Positions 8,063 to 17,097 are shown, numbered from the stretch's first letter. The stretch: 56,129 bases of DNA from Acidobacteriota bacterium (GCA_021836865.1 JAKBHH010000013.1:1-56129); one strand, 5' to 3'. The notes: generated from the letters alone by a model not told the origin. Numbers and translations: made by a program.

Positions 8063-8692
8063 ATGCAGCGTGCAAGCGCTGGTCTTCTCTCCCTGCTCCT
8101 TTCTGGCACTCTGGGACTCGCGGCCCAGAGTGTGTACCAACCCCCGCAGGAGCAAAGTGCCGGTGTCGCGGGGATGGAGAGCATGGGCAGAGGCGTCTTC
8201 TCGATCGGAGGCTTGAATTCGAGTACGCCACAGCCCTTGGTCGCGCCGAAGGCGACGATCTGCCCGGTGCAGATGCAGGCTCAACAGGGCACAGGACACG
8301 GCATGCTGGTGGTGCGGCGGGACAACAAAAATGGAAGCAAGACGGAGCCGGACCAGCCTTCGCAGAGGATTCACCTGATTCTGGGGGACGGAAATGGGAA
8401 GCACATCGTGCAGGCGCGGGTTGTCGCTCGGGGATTCGGCTCCAAGGGTCGCGTCGATCCATCGTTATCCACTGCAGGAGATGCGGCGACGCTGAGCCGG
8501 ACGCTGGTGGTGCGGATGCGGGCCGAGGACAAGGATAGCGTAGCCGGTGAACTTGTGTTACCCGGGTTCACCTCAGTGCAGACCATTGAGCTGCTGGCGC
8601 TGCGCTATGACGACGGGTCGAGCTGGAATGCACTGCTGCAGACGCCGTGCAGCGTGAAGCCCGACCTGCTGATGCTCGTCGCGGACCGATAA
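8063..8692 (+). CDS. Secreted hypothetical protein
   Basis: A 209-residue protein starting MQRASAGLLSLLLSGTLGLAA, a clear Sec signal peptide with likely cleavage after AAQS. The start is fixed by AAAGGAGG 7 bases upstream. The mature part contains VAPKATICPVQMQAQQGTG and later a beta-rich half (LILGDGNGKHIVQARVVARGFG, TLSRTLVVRMRAEDK). This pattern occurs in secreted acidobacterial proteins of unknown role. It has a conserved-looking Cys in TICPV and another near the C-terminus (TPCSVKPD) that could form a disulfide. It is divergent from the small membrane-protein gene and followed by a GT4 glycosyltransferase. No function is assigned. Confidence 0.65.
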   Translation: MQRASAGLLSLLLSGTLGLAAQSVYQPPQEQSAGVAGMESMGRGVFSIGGLNSSTPQPLVAPKATICPVQMQAQQGTGHGMLVVRRDNKNGSKTEPDQPSQRIHLILGDGNGKHIVQARVVARGFGSKGRVDPSLSTAGDAATLSRTLVVRMRAEDKDSVAGELVLPGFTSVQTIELLALRYDDGSSWNALLQTPCSVKPDLLMLVADR

Positions 8693-8841
8693 CCGTCCTC
8701 GTCGCATTCACTGAAAACCGCCGCCGCGCATGTTAGGCTCGGGTTCGAGCGAACCTGCACCGGGCAGATTCCGCGCCTGTTCACGCACCACAGATTGAAC
8801 CGCCAGCCACTTGCCGCTGGAAACGAGCCTGACCCACCTGC

Positions 8842-10068
8842 ATGCGGATTGTCTTTTTCACGGAAACCTTTGTTCCGAAAGTCGACGGCATCGTCACGAC
8901 GCTGTGCCAGACGGCGCGCCAACTGGTGCGGATGGGCCACGAGGTGCTGATCTTCGCGCCCGAAGGCGGCATCACCGAGTATGAAGGCGCGCGCGTGGTG
9001 GGTGTGAAAGGCCACGCACTTGCCTTCTACCCTGAGCTGCGGCTCTCGCTGCCGCGCGCCTCCATGCGACAAGTCTTGCAGGCATTCCGGCCGGACGTGA
9101 TTCACGTCGCCGAACCGATTCTGCTGGGCGTGGCCGGGCTCTACTACGCGGGCGGTGGCGATGGCGGGCCTCTCAAAACGCCGCTCGTGATCTCGTACCA
9201 CACGGACTTGCCGAAGTATCTGCACTACTACCGCATGGCGTTTCTGGAGCCATACATCTGGCCGCTGCTGCGGCTGCGCCACAACCGCGCCACGCTCAAC
9301 CTCTGCCCCTCCGACGTGATGGTGCAACAGCTCAGGGAACATGGCATTGCGCGGTCCGAGCTTTGGCCGGGCGGAGTAGACACGGAACGATTCACGCCGG
9401 AGAAGCGATCGGCGGCGATGCGCGCGCGGCTGACCGATGGCCACCCGGAAAGCCCGCTGCTGCTCTATGCCGGGCGGCTCTCTGCCGAGAAGGAGATTGA
9501 GCGCCTGAAGACCGTGCTGGCCGCTGCGCCCGAGACGCGGCTGGCGCTTGTTGGCGGAGGACCGCATGAGAAGGCGCTGCGTGCGTTCTTCGCCGGACTG
9601 CCGGTCCACTTTGCCGGCTTTCTGCATGGCGACGAGCTGGCGGCAGCCTTCGCGTCGTGCGATGTCTTCGTGATGCCCTCACGCACGGAGACGTTGGGGC
9701 TGGTTGTGCTGGAGGCGATGGCCTCGGGCGTGCCCGTGGTGGGCGCACGGGCCGGCGGCATTCCGGAGATGGTGAACGACGGCTTGAACGGATTCCTCTT
9801 CGACACGGAAGAACAGGCTGCGGAGCAGGTGACGCTGCTGCTGGGCGATGCAGGCAGGCGTGCAATCATGGGCCAGGCGGCGATGGCGCGCGCGGCGCAG
9901 CATAGCTGGCGGGCGGCGACGGAGCAACTGCTCGCGCACTACCAGACGGCGATTACAACTCAATATGTGGGCCCGAACCTTGCGCCTCACCCGCGTGGCG
10001 TGAAGGCGCGCAGCAAGCAGGCGATGGGCCGTGCCACGCTGTTTGCGATTCGGAAGCTGCTGCCTTAG
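8842..10068 (+). CDS. Glycosyltransferase family 4 (GT-B fold)
   Basis: A 408-residue, complete GT4 enzyme. The N-terminal acceptor domain begins MRIVFFTETFVPKVDGIVTT, with the glycine-rich turn replaced by KVDG as in mannosyltransferase MgtA/SqdX-like enzymes. HVAEPILLGVAG and the strand PLVISYHTDLPKY follow. The C-terminal nucleotide-sugar domain shows LLYAGRLSAEKEIE (about 211-224) and the family signature EAMASGVPVVGARAGGIPEMV (about 291-311), with the E-x7-E pair that binds the donor. It probably glycosylates a lipid at the inner face of the membrane. Donor specificity is not readable. It ends 25 bases from the convergent LolA-like gene. Confidence 0.88.
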   Translation: MRIVFFTETFVPKVDGIVTTLCQTARQLVRMGHEVLIFAPEGGITEYEGARVVGVKGHALAFYPELRLSLPRASMRQVLQAFRPDVIHVAEPILLGVAGLYYAGGGDGGPLKTPLVISYHTDLPKYLHYYRMAFLEPYIWPLLRLRHNRATLNLCPSDVMVQQLREHGIARSELWPGGVDTERFTPEKRSAAMRARLTDGHPESPLLLYAGRLSAEKEIERLKTVLAAAPETRLALVGGGPHEKALRAFFAGLPVHFAGFLHGDELAAAFASCDVFVMPSRTETLGLVVLEAMASGVPVVGARAGGIPEMVNDGLNGFLFDTEEQAAEQVTLLLGDAGRRAIMGQAAMARAAQHSWRAATEQLLAHYQTAITTQYVGPNLAPHPRGVKARSKQAMGRATLFAIRKLLP

Positions 10069-10093
10069 TGCCGGTTCACGCTACCGGGCGGCT

Positions 10094-10825
10094 TCAGCGG
10101 CTGGCGATCTGCGGCGTCAGTTCCTTGTACTCGCCGTAGTCGATGGTAAGCACCGCTGTTCCGCCGATGCGGACATGCGTCTCGCTGCGGTTCTGCTCAG
10201 GAAGCCAGAAGCCGCCCATCCGCGCCGTGGTGAAGTGGATCAGAGTCTGCGAGATCCAGAACGAGGGATTCTTTGCCGGTGTGGCTTCGATCTTCACGAC
10301 CGCAAAGTCGCGCGCATCCACCCACACTTTGCCCTTGTAGAGAAACTTGCTGGGCGTGATGGGCTGCACATTCAGGATGTACGCAGGGCGGCCGTCCACG
10401 GTGTCGCGGCCCTCCAGCGCGAAGCGGTAGTTTGCCGGCGTCAGTTCGGTCGCGCTCTGGTCTTTCTGCGCTTCGTTCTCGCTGTCCACAGCGCGCTTCA
10501 GCACCTTGTCACAGAGAAACCGCGAGCCGCTCTGCGAGACAATGTGGAAGCTCTTGCCCGAGGCGGCGTCGTAATCCACTTCGACATCCATTTTGGCGTC
10601 CACGCTGGCGGGGAATCCACGGTAGTGCACCGCATAGTGACGCAGTGATTCGTAGCGCTTCAGTTCCTCGTTGCGCGTCAGAGTGTGACTCTGCATCTGC
10701 GCCACAATCTGCGCGACTGTCGACGTCGTGGCCGGCACGGAGTCAGCCGAATCAGCACGCGCGGCGGGGGTTGAAGCGAGGGGAAGGGCCAGGAGACACA
10801 AAGCTCCGGCCGCGAAAAGACGCAT
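10094..10825 (-). CDS. Periplasmic LolA-like / outer-membrane lipoprotein-sorting-like protein
   Basis: About 243 residues from the ATG at 10825. An ATG nine codons upstream (10852) is equally possible, and neither has a good ribosome-binding site. The N-terminus MRLFAAGALCLLALPLASTPAARA is a Sec signal peptide with an AxA cleavage site. The mature region has the curved beta-sheet pattern of LolA/LolB-like proteins: YRGFPASVDAKMDVEVDYDA, YILNVQPITPSKFLYKGKVWVD, FAVVKIEATPAKNPSFW. This fold binds lipid acyl chains, so a role in lipoprotein or lipid transfer is plausible but unproven. It is followed on the same strand side by four beta-barrel genes, though each appears separately transcribed. 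Confidence 0.6.
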   Translation of the reverse strand: MRLFAAGALCLLALPLASTPAARADSADSVPATTSTVAQIVAQMQSHTLTRNEELKRYESLRHYAVHYRGFPASVDAKMDVEVDYDAASGKSFHIVSQSGSRFLCDKVLKRAVDSENEAQKDQSATELTPANYRFALEGRDTVDGRPAYILNVQPITPSKFLYKGKVWVDARDFAVVKIEATPAKNPSFWISQTLIHFTTARMGGFWLPEQNRSETHVRIGGTAVLTIDYGEYKELTPQIASR

Positions 10826-10918
10826 GATCCATGATAACGGACCGGGGCGCATCCATCCAACGGATTGCGCTGGGTGCGGGCCGCGCGGCGCATTCGGGTC
10901 ATGTGGCGAAGCGCGAAC

Positions 10919-11569
10919 TCAGAAGCGGAAGTACGCCCCGATCATCGGCTCAGCGGTATGGAGAAAGGCGTCTGGTCCACTCATCATAAAGGTGCTGCTC
11001 ACATCAGGGGCCTTGTAGAGATTGCCCCGATACTGCACACGCAGCCCGAGATGGGGCGCAAGATCCCAGTCCGCACCTGCACCGTAGACGTAAACTGCAT
11101 TCGTTGAGGTAAGTGGAGCGGGGGAGTACTGGGCAAGCGTCTGGCTTCCCGTGGGCACCGTGACCAGCAGGCCTACGCCAAGCACGGCAAACGGGCGCAG
11201 GCTGCCGAACTTCATCGATGGCACCCAGTCCGCAGTGATCTCGTGCGCATTTGCTGAGACTGTATTGGAGAACTGGCAGGCGGGATTTGGACAGAGGTCG
11301 TAGGGCGGGTTGAACAGATAATTTTGATTCGCACGGTTGAACGAGTACGTTGCCTCAAAGCCGATGAGCGGATTCACAAGATGGCGCAGTTCGATCATCC
11401 CACCCGCCTGGCTTGAGGGGGTCTGGCGCAAAATGAAGCTGCTTGTCGCCGTATTGCTGAAAGCGCCGAAAAAGCTCAGGGCAACGTCAGTCTGCGCAGG
11501 AGCTGTAGCGACGATGGCTGCGAAGAAGAGTGCCGAAGCAAAGACGCGATGCAAATTGCGGATGCACAT
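10919..11569 (-). CDS. Outer-membrane beta-barrel protein, array member 1
   Basis: A 216-residue protein with a signal peptide (MCIRNLHRVFASALFFAAIVATAPAQ). The mature domain shows alternating polar and aromatic residues and ends IGAYFRF, the C-terminal Phe signal recognised by the BAM complex. Shared landmarks with the next two genes are MIELRHLVNPLIGFEATYSFNRANQ, NAHEITADWV, LRPFAVLGVGLLV, YGAGADWDLAPHLGLRVQYRGNLYKAPD and the AEPMIGAYFRF end. The size fits an eight-stranded barrel of the OmpA-transmembrane/OmpX type. It is the last of four tandem paralogues. Ligand and role are unknown. Confidence 0.75.
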   Translation of the reverse strand: MCIRNLHRVFASALFFAAIVATAPAQTDVALSFFGAFSNTATSSFILRQTPSSQAGGMIELRHLVNPLIGFEATYSFNRANQNYLFNPPYDLCPNPACQFSNTVSANAHEITADWVPSMKFGSLRPFAVLGVGLLVTVPTGSQTLAQYSPAPLTSTNAVYVYGAGADWDLAPHLGLRVQYRGNLYKAPDVSSTFMMSGPDAFLHTAEPMIGAYFRF

Positions 11570-11670
11570 TCGGATTTCCCCCCGTTGAAGTTAAAGTGAC
11601 CGTCAGAAGCGTTGCACTCGTGACCACTGGCCGGCGGAGTGTGAGCGACGATTCAACGCGCCGCCGCCCG

Positions 11671-12351
11671 TCAGAAGCGGAAGTACGCCCCGATCATCGG
11701 CTCGGCGGTGTGCGTGAAGCTGTTGGTGGACTGGAATGCGCCGATCAGGTCCGGTGCTTTGTAGACGTTGCCCCGATACTGCAGGCGCAGGCCGAGGTGC
11801 GGCAGCAGGCCCCAGTCGAGACCCGCGCCGTAGACGAAGACACCCGTCGTCGAGCTCTGTGTGGATGCGGGAGAGGTCAAGCAGGCCGGAACGCCCACAT
11901 AACAGCCGAACACATTTGCGCTGCTGGCGGCATTCACAAGGAGTCCACCACCTGCCAGAGCGAAGGGACGGAGGTTGGCGAGTTTGAGGGAAAAGATCCA
12001 GTCTCCGGTGATCTCGTGGGCGTTGTTTGCGACCGTTCCGGCACGCTCGATCAGGCAGATGCCCTGGACTGGCGAACAGACTGGAACGAATACTGTGCTC
12101 AGATATTTCTGGTTGGCGCGGTTGTAGGAGTACGTTGCCTCATAGCCGACGAGCGGGTTGGAGATGTGGCGCAGCTCGACCATGCCTCCAGCCTGGTTCG
12201 CAGGGCTTTGGGTGACGCCGTTGCCAGTCGTCGAGCCGGTGAAGGCTCCGTAGAAGCTCAGGGCAACGTCGGTCTGTGCCGGCGCTGCGGCCGCGATCGA
12301 CACCAGAAAAAAGGGCAGCATCCAGACACGGTGCATCTTGCTCAGGTGCAT
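11671..12351 (-). CDS. Outer-membrane beta-barrel protein, array member 2
   Basis: A 226-residue protein, the closest relative of array member 1. It has a signal peptide MHLSKMHRVWMLPFFLVSIAAAAPAQ, then TDVALSFYGAFTG, MVELRHISNPLVGYEATYSYNRANQ and the same AEPMIGAYFRF terminus. GAGGTGAAGGA lies just before the ATG. A loop in the middle carries cysteines (VCSPVQGICLIE and FGCYVGVPACL) that could make disulfides in extracellular loops. The corresponding loop is different in each paralogue, as expected for surface-exposed, diversifying segments. About 100 bases separate it from each neighbour, so each copy may have its own promoter. Confidence 0.75.
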   Translation of the reverse strand: MHLSKMHRVWMLPFFLVSIAAAAPAQTDVALSFYGAFTGSTTGNGVTQSPANQAGGMVELRHISNPLVGYEATYSYNRANQKYLSTVFVPVCSPVQGICLIERAGTVANNAHEITGDWIFSLKLANLRPFALAGGGLLVNAASSANVFGCYVGVPACLTSPASTQSSTTGVFVYGAGLDWGLLPHLGLRLQYRGNVYKAPDLIGAFQSTNSFTHTAEPMIGAYFRF

Positions 12352-12539
12352 GTTCCTTCACCTCGCAGGAGGGCTCTGCGCGCAGCACGGAGATGGAGCA
12401 GTTCCGGAGACGCGCTGTCGAAGTAGGATGCAACTTTGGCGCACGAAGGAGGCTCGCCCCTGTGACCGCCGGCACAGCGTGATGTGACGAGCCGGGGCCG
12501 GTCAGAAACGAACCACGACTACGTATCACGATCACGCGC

Positions 12540-13169
12540 TCAGAAGCGGAAGTACGCCCCGATCATCGGCTCCGCCGTCTGGGTGAACCGGTTCGTCGAC
12601 GTATAGAGCTTCGTCAGGTCGGGCGCTTTGTAGAGATTGCCGCGGTACTGCACCCGCAGGCCGAGATGCGGCAGAAGGCCCCAGTCCAGCCCGCCGCCGT
12701 AGACGAAGACGCCCTGCGTGCTGGTGCTGGTGGAGCCGCCGCTCGATGCAGGCACGTTCAACAGCAGGCCACCGCCGCCCAGCAGGAACGGCTTGAGATT
12801 CGCGACGCCAAAGGAGAGGAGCCAGTCCGCCGTAACTTCGTGTGCATTGGCCGGAACGGAGACGGGCGCCGGACACCCAGAACCGGGACAGAGACCGGGG
12901 GTCCGACTGAGGCCCGATGAATAGGCCTGATTGGCGCGGTTGTAGGCATACGTCACTTCATACCCGACCAGCGGGTTGGAGATGTGGCGCAGCTCGAAGA
13001 GCACGCCCGCCTGATTGGAGGGACTTTGAACCGTGTTATTGCTGGATGTTTTACCGCTGAAGGCCCCGTAAAGGCTGGCCGCCGCATCGTTCTCAGCCTG
13101 GGCCACAGCGCCGCACAGAAAAGCGAAACAGAAGAAAACAAACGCCGTATACGTCCACTTCACTCGCAT
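12540..13169 (-). CDS. Outer-membrane beta-barrel protein, array member 3
   Basis: A 209-residue protein from the second of two adjacent ATGs. GGAGG lies 5 bases upstream of it, which rules out the longer frame from 13253. It has a signal peptide (MRVKWTYTAFVFFCFAFLCGAVAQA), then DAAASLYGAFSG, LFELRHISNPLVGYEVTYAYNRANQ, NAHEVTADWLLSFGVANLKPF and the shared AEPMIGAYFRF end. One loop has paired cysteines (TPGLCPGSGCPAP), and another is a Ser/Thr-rich stretch (PASSGGSTSTSTQ). It is the same eight-stranded barrel type as members 1 and 2. Confidence 0.75.
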   Translation of the reverse strand: MRVKWTYTAFVFFCFAFLCGAVAQAENDAAASLYGAFSGKTSSNNTVQSPSNQAGVLFELRHISNPLVGYEVTYAYNRANQAYSSGLSRTPGLCPGSGCPAPVSVPANAHEVTADWLLSFGVANLKPFLLGGGGLLLNVPASSGGSTSTSTQGVFVYGGGLDWGLLPHLGLRVQYRGNLYKAPDLTKLYTSTNRFTQTAEPMIGAYFRF

Positions 13170-13319
13170 CATTTCCTCCGCCGCTTCTCGCCGAAGCTTG
13201 GTTGTGTATGAATGTGGGAAGTTGCCAGCACCGCGGCGCCGTTTACGCCGCAATGCCAGTTAGACGCGCATGGCATTCGATGGGTGGCCTGTGCCGCAGA
13301 TGACGCAGGTAACAGAAAA

Positions 13320-13354
13320 CCCTTTGGCGCCTGCATCGTGCGTTCGCCAAAGGG
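13320..13354 (-). terminator. Rho-independent terminator after array member 4
   Basis: CCCTTTGGCG and CGCCAAAGGG form a perfect 10-bp stem with a 15-base loop, followed on the minus strand by TTTTC. It sits 30 bases after the stop of the gene at 13384-14007. Confidence 0.7.
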
Positions 13355-13383
13355 CTTAGCTGCGAGAGAGTGATGGTGCGGCG

Positions 13384-14007
13384 CTACGGCCGGAAGTAAA
13401 TGCCAATCGAGGGCTGGATGGTCTGCATATACGCGCCTGTCGGCGAGTAGAGGATCGACAGATCGGGAGCTTTGTAGGCTGCGCCGCGCACCTGCGCGCG
13501 GACTCCGAAGCGCGAACCGAGAGAGTAGTCCACACCGCCGCCGTAGTCAAACGAGATGCGGACGACGGAGTTCAGAGCGTAGTCGTTGGTGTTCGGTTCC
13601 GAAATCACAAATCCAAGACCGGCGAGCCCGAATGGGCTGAACCCCGCATATTTCTTCTTGGTGGTGAACATCCAGTTCATGCCGATCATGTGATTGTCTG
13701 AGGTCACTGTAACGGGCTTGTTGCCGCACCGCAGGCCGCAACTTGTGGGTGCGACGGTATAGGACTCATCTGCCGGATTGTAGGAGTAGCTTAGTTCAAA
13801 TCCCTTCAGCGGCTTGAGGATATAACGGAATTCCAACAGGACGCCGGGGGAGTTCTTCGGCGTTTGTTCAGCTCCATTGCCGGTGGTGGAGGTGTTATAA
13901 GCCTGAAAAAAACTTCCCGCAACATCGAACTGCGCATAGGCCGGGACGCCGCTCAACACCGCGGCTCCAAACAAAATTCCAACGGCCTGCATCCACTTCA
14001 TTCGCAT
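13384..14007 (-). CDS. Outer-membrane beta-barrel protein, array member 4 (most divergent)
   Basis: A 207-residue protein with a signal peptide (MRMKWMQAVGILFGAAVLSGVPAYA) and then FDVAGSFFQAYNTSTTGNG, aligned with the start of the other members. It keeps VLLEFRYILKPLKGFELSYSYNPAD, DNHMIGMNWMF, FSPFGLAGLGFVI and GVRAQVRGAAYKAPD. It ends SIGIYFRP, so the terminal Phe seen in the other three copies is replaced by FRP, which could alter BAM recognition. Two cysteines lie in one loop (TSCGLRCGNKP). It is first in the tandem array, with its own terminator directly downstream. Confidence 0.72.
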   Translation of the reverse strand: MRMKWMQAVGILFGAAVLSGVPAYAQFDVAGSFFQAYNTSTTGNGAEQTPKNSPGVLLEFRYILKPLKGFELSYSYNPADESYTVAPTSCGLRCGNKPVTVTSDNHMIGMNWMFTTKKKYAGFSPFGLAGLGFVISEPNTNDYALNSVVRISFDYGGGVDYSLGSRFGVRAQVRGAAYKAPDLSILYSPTGAYMQTIQPSIGIYFRP

Positions 14008-14369
14008 TCTGATCTCCGTAATCGAATTCGATCTCTTGCTGATACGCCCGGCAGGGAAATCCCTGCTGCCTTGCTGTGCCGAAGCCCGCTGCGCCCTAAA
14101 GCCCTTGGACGCGATAGCGGAACTTTGGGTAACTCAAAAGAGGCTCTTCTGCCGGAAAGCTCGAGACTTTCGCGGCTTGTTGCATGGCTGCGCCGCCGCG
14201 CAGGACACACAATCTCCCTTCGCAGCCACTGGCCGGCGGACAAGCCGCCAGTCGCGCGGCTGCCTCTTGCCCCGTGCGCAGAACCCACGCGAAAGATCAG
14301 GATACATGGCGACCCCTCTCACGAAGTAGCGGGCTGAGCGGAAATCCGGGTTATGCTGTCACAACAACT
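14008..14369. other. Divergent intergenic region with a short perfect palindrome
   Basis: About 360 bases lie between the divergent starts of beta-barrel member 4 and gamma-glutamyltranspeptidase, so both promoters should be here. GCAGGGAaaTCCCTGC at 14051-14066 is a perfect 7+7 inverted repeat that could be an operator or a small hairpin. A translated frame runs through the region into the transpeptidase gene, but it has no signal peptide and no family resemblance, so it was not used. Confidence 0.45.
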
Positions 14370-16145
14370 ATGATGCGACGGCCTGATTTCCCTGTCCTGG
14401 CAGTCCTCGCGGCTGCCGTGCTTTCCATCCCCGCCACCATCGCCGCCCAGCAGGGAGCGCTGAATGCGCTCGACTACCGGGGCGAGCAGCCCGTCCGCGC
14501 CCGTCACGGCATGGTCGTCAGCGTGCATCATCTGGCCTCCGATGCCGGCCTTGAGGTGCTGCGCGAGGGCGGCAATGCGGTGGACGCAGCCGTGGCCACC
14601 GGCTTCGCCCTTGCCGTGGTCCATCCCGCGGCCGGCAACCTGGGCGGCGGCGGCTTTATGCTGCTGCGTACCCACGACGGCAGGGCAACCTTCATCGACT
14701 TCCGCGAGAAGGCTCCGCTGGCCGCAACTGAGACGATGTACCAGGACGCCCAGGGCAACGTCCTGCCTGCCACCGATCTCCGATCGAGTATCCTCGGCTA
14801 CCGCTCCATCGCTACGCCCGGCTCTGTCGCCGGCCTGGCTTATGCCGAACGCAAATACGGCAAGCTGGACCTTAAGCGCGTCATGGCTCCCGCCATCAGG
14901 CTGGCGGCGGATGGCTTCCTGCTCACCGCCGAAGAGGCCGAAGAGCTGACCGATCCCGACCTGGCCCGGTTTCCTGAGTCGAAACGGATCTTTCAGCGCG
15001 ACGGCAACCTCTACAAAGCAGGCGAGGTCTTCAAGCAGCCGCTGCTGGCGCAGACCCTCACGCGCATTGCCGCCAACCCCGATGACTTCTACCACGGCAA
15101 GATGGCCCAGCAGCTCATCGATGACCTGAAGAAAGGCGGCGCGCTGCTCACCTTGGATGATATGGCGCAGTACACCGTGGCCGAACGCAAGCCTGTGACA
15201 GGCACCTTCCGCAACTACACCATTCTCAGCGCGCCACCTCCGTCCTCCGGCGGGGTTGTCCTGATCAGCGCACTCAATATTCTGGAGAGCTACGACCTGG
15301 CAAAACTCGGCGACCGCAGCCCTGCGTGGATGCACCTGCTCACCGAGGCCTACCGCCGCGCTTACATGGATCGCAGCGATTATCTGGGGGATCCGGACTA
15401 CAACCGCATTCCCGTGGCCGATCTCACCAGCAAGAAATACGCCGCGGCCTGGCGCGCAAGCATCCTGCCCGACAAGGCCTCGCCCAGCGCCTCGCTGATG
15501 CGGCCCGCAGGCTTCCTGCCGCCTCCGCCGACCACGCCCGGCCAACGCGGACCGGAGTCGCAGGACACCACCCACTACTCGGTTGTGGACGGCGCAGGCG
15601 ACGCCGTCTCTGTCACCTATACCCTCAATGACGGCTTCGGCTCCCACGTCACCTCCGGTTCGCTCGGCTTTCTGCTCAACGACGAGATGGACGACTTCGC
15701 CTCAAAGATGGGCGTGCCCAACATGTTCGGCCTCATCCAGGGACCGGCCAACGCCATCGCTCCCGGTAAGCGCCCGCTCAGCTCCATGACGCCGACGATC
15801 ATCCTTGAAGACGGTAAGCTGCGCTTCGTCCTCGGCTCGCCGGGCGGAGCGTTCATCATCACCACGGTCGCCAACATCTTTCTCTCCGCGGCCGACGGCG
15901 GCCTCAATATTCAGGAGGCGGTGGACGCGCCCCGCTTCCACCACCAGTACCTGCCCGACAAGCTGATTGCCGAGCCGGGCCTCAGTCCGGAGACGGCGGC
16001 CAGCCTGCGCGCCATGGGGTATGACGTGCTGGTCTTCAAGCGCCACTGGTCCAATGGCGAGTGCATTGCGGTGGACCCCAAAACCGGCGAGCTGGAAGGC
16101 GGGCAAGACCATCGCAGCCACTACGGCAAGGCGGCTGGCTACTGA
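14370..16145 (+). CDS. ggt: Gamma-glutamyltranspeptidase
   Basis: A 591-residue preproprotein. The start MMRRPDFPVLAVLAAAVLSIP begins a Sec signal peptide, and the longer frame upstream would bury it. The large-subunit region has the Arg-loop GNLGGGGFMLLRTHDGRATFIDFREKAP. The autoprocessing site is DTTHYSVVD, with catalytic Thr near residue 400, and the small subunit carries SSMTPTIILEDGKLRFVLGSPGG. The enzyme cleaves glutathione and other gamma-glutamyl compounds in the periplasm and transfers the glutamyl group to water or amino acids. Length and motif order fit E. coli GGT. It is followed after 124 bases by a TIM-barrel gene on the same strand. Confidence 0.95.
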   Translation: MMRRPDFPVLAVLAAAVLSIPATIAAQQGALNALDYRGEQPVRARHGMVVSVHHLASDAGLEVLREGGNAVDAAVATGFALAVVHPAAGNLGGGGFMLLRTHDGRATFIDFREKAPLAATETMYQDAQGNVLPATDLRSSILGYRSIATPGSVAGLAYAERKYGKLDLKRVMAPAIRLAADGFLLTAEEAEELTDPDLARFPESKRIFQRDGNLYKAGEVFKQPLLAQTLTRIAANPDDFYHGKMAQQLIDDLKKGGALLTLDDMAQYTVAERKPVTGTFRNYTILSAPPPSSGGVVLISALNILESYDLAKLGDRSPAWMHLLTEAYRRAYMDRSDYLGDPDYNRIPVADLTSKKYAAAWRASILPDKASPSASLMRPAGFLPPPPTTPGQRGPESQDTTHYSVVDGAGDAVSVTYTLNDGFGSHVTSGSLGFLLNDEMDDFASKMGVPNMFGLIQGPANAIAPGKRPLSSMTPTIILEDGKLRFVLGSPGGAFIITTVANIFLSAADGGLNIQEAVDAPRFHHQYLPDKLIAEPGLSPETAASLRAMGYDVLVFKRHWSNGECIAVDPKTGELEGGQDHRSHYGKAAGY

Positions 16146-16269
16146 CCCGCCGCTGCACGCGTGGCACCATGCTGCACAACACCCTGCAGCCCGCAAGTTG
16201 TTGCAAAAATGCGACAATAAAGGTAGCGCTCGCAAGGCTGCAAAAAGCGGCGCGGCGCGGGGGACCGAT

Positions 16270-17097
16270 TTGACCATTCTGCGCGTTCTATCCACGCACC
16301 TGTTCCTGAACCAGCGCCTGCACCCTGGGCTGCTGGAGATGGCTGGCCGTGCCGGAGCACAGGCGGTCGAGATCTTTGCCGCGCGCCAGCACTTTGACTA
16401 CACCAGCCGCGAGCACGTGATGGAGCTGGCAGGCTGGTTCAGCGAGAATGACCTGACGCCGTTCTCCATGCATGCGCCGCTCTTTCCTGACCGCGAGATG
16501 GGCCGCGCCGGCGCCCCGCCCATCAATGTGCTGCACCCGGAAAAGTCGCGTCGCATCGACGCCATGGATGAGATCAAGCGCGCACTTGAGGCCGCAGAAC
16601 ATATTCCCTTCAAAAACATCGTCATCCACCTGGGCGAGAAGACCGATAGCTGGTCACTGCGCACCATCGAGTACGCGGAGACTGCGCTGGAGCACCTGGG
16701 CGCTTTTGCCCGGCCGCTCGGCGTGCGCGTGCTGGTTGAAAACCTTACCGGCGATCCCACTACGCCCGCCCATCTGATGACGATCCTCGAGATGGGCCAC
16801 CTGCACGATGTGGATGTATGCCTGGACCTGGGACACGCGCACCTCACCGTCGGCGTGGATGAAGCTATCGCCACACTGGGCAAACGCATCGGCTCAGTGC
16901 ATGCGCACGACAACCACGGCTTGAAGGACGATCACCTCTGGCCCGGCGAAGGAACGATCGCCTGGCCGGCTGCGGTGAAGGCGCTCAAAGCGCTGCCCGC
17001 GCCACCGCCCATGGTGCTCGAGGTGGACAGCAAGTTCGGCGCGGTTCACGACGGCCTGATGGAACGTATTCAGCAGGCCTTTGACCTGCTCGGCTGA
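16270..17097 (+). CDS. Sugar-phosphate isomerase/epimerase-like TIM-barrel protein
   Basis: A 275-residue protein. The TTG at 16270 is taken as the start because GGGGGA lies 6 bases upstream and the frame before it overlaps the previous gene without homology. The fold is a xylose-isomerase-like (AP_endonuc_2) TIM barrel: LHPGLLEMAGRAGAQAVEIFAAR, FSMHAPLF, NIVIHLGEK, VRVLVENLTGDPTTPA, VDVCLDLGHAHLT, GSVHAHDNHGLKDDHLWPGEGTI, MVLEVDSKF. The Glu/Asp/His residues in VEN, DLGHAH, HAHDN and EVD match metal ligands. Substrate unknown. It converges on hypE, 43 bases away. Confidence 0.75.
   Translation: MTILRVLSTHLFLNQRLHPGLLEMAGRAGAQAVEIFAARQHFDYTSREHVMELAGWFSENDLTPFSMHAPLFPDREMGRAGAPPINVLHPEKSRRIDAMDEIKRALEAAEHIPFKNIVIHLGEKTDSWSLRTIEYAETALEHLGAFARPLGVRVLVENLTGDPTTPAHLMTILEMGHLHDVDVCLDLGHAHLTVGVDEAIATLGKRIGSVHAHDNHGLKDDHLWPGEGTIAWPAAVKALKALPAPPPMVLEVDSKFGAVHDGLMERIQQAFDLLG

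Noticed and set aside
8605-9627. 340-codon frame antisense to the GT4 glycosyltransferase
   Set aside because: Sense strand carries the GT4 signatures; the antisense frame has the His/Arg/Gln-rich composition typical of GC-rich shadows.
14184-14369. Upstream extension of the gamma-glutamyltranspeptidase frame
   Set aside because: It would place the signal peptide internally, and the added residues have no homology.
14319-15647. 442-codon frame antisense to gamma-glutamyltranspeptidase
   Set aside because: The sense strand has all transpeptidase motifs; the antisense protein is Gly/Val/Gln-rich without recognisable domains.
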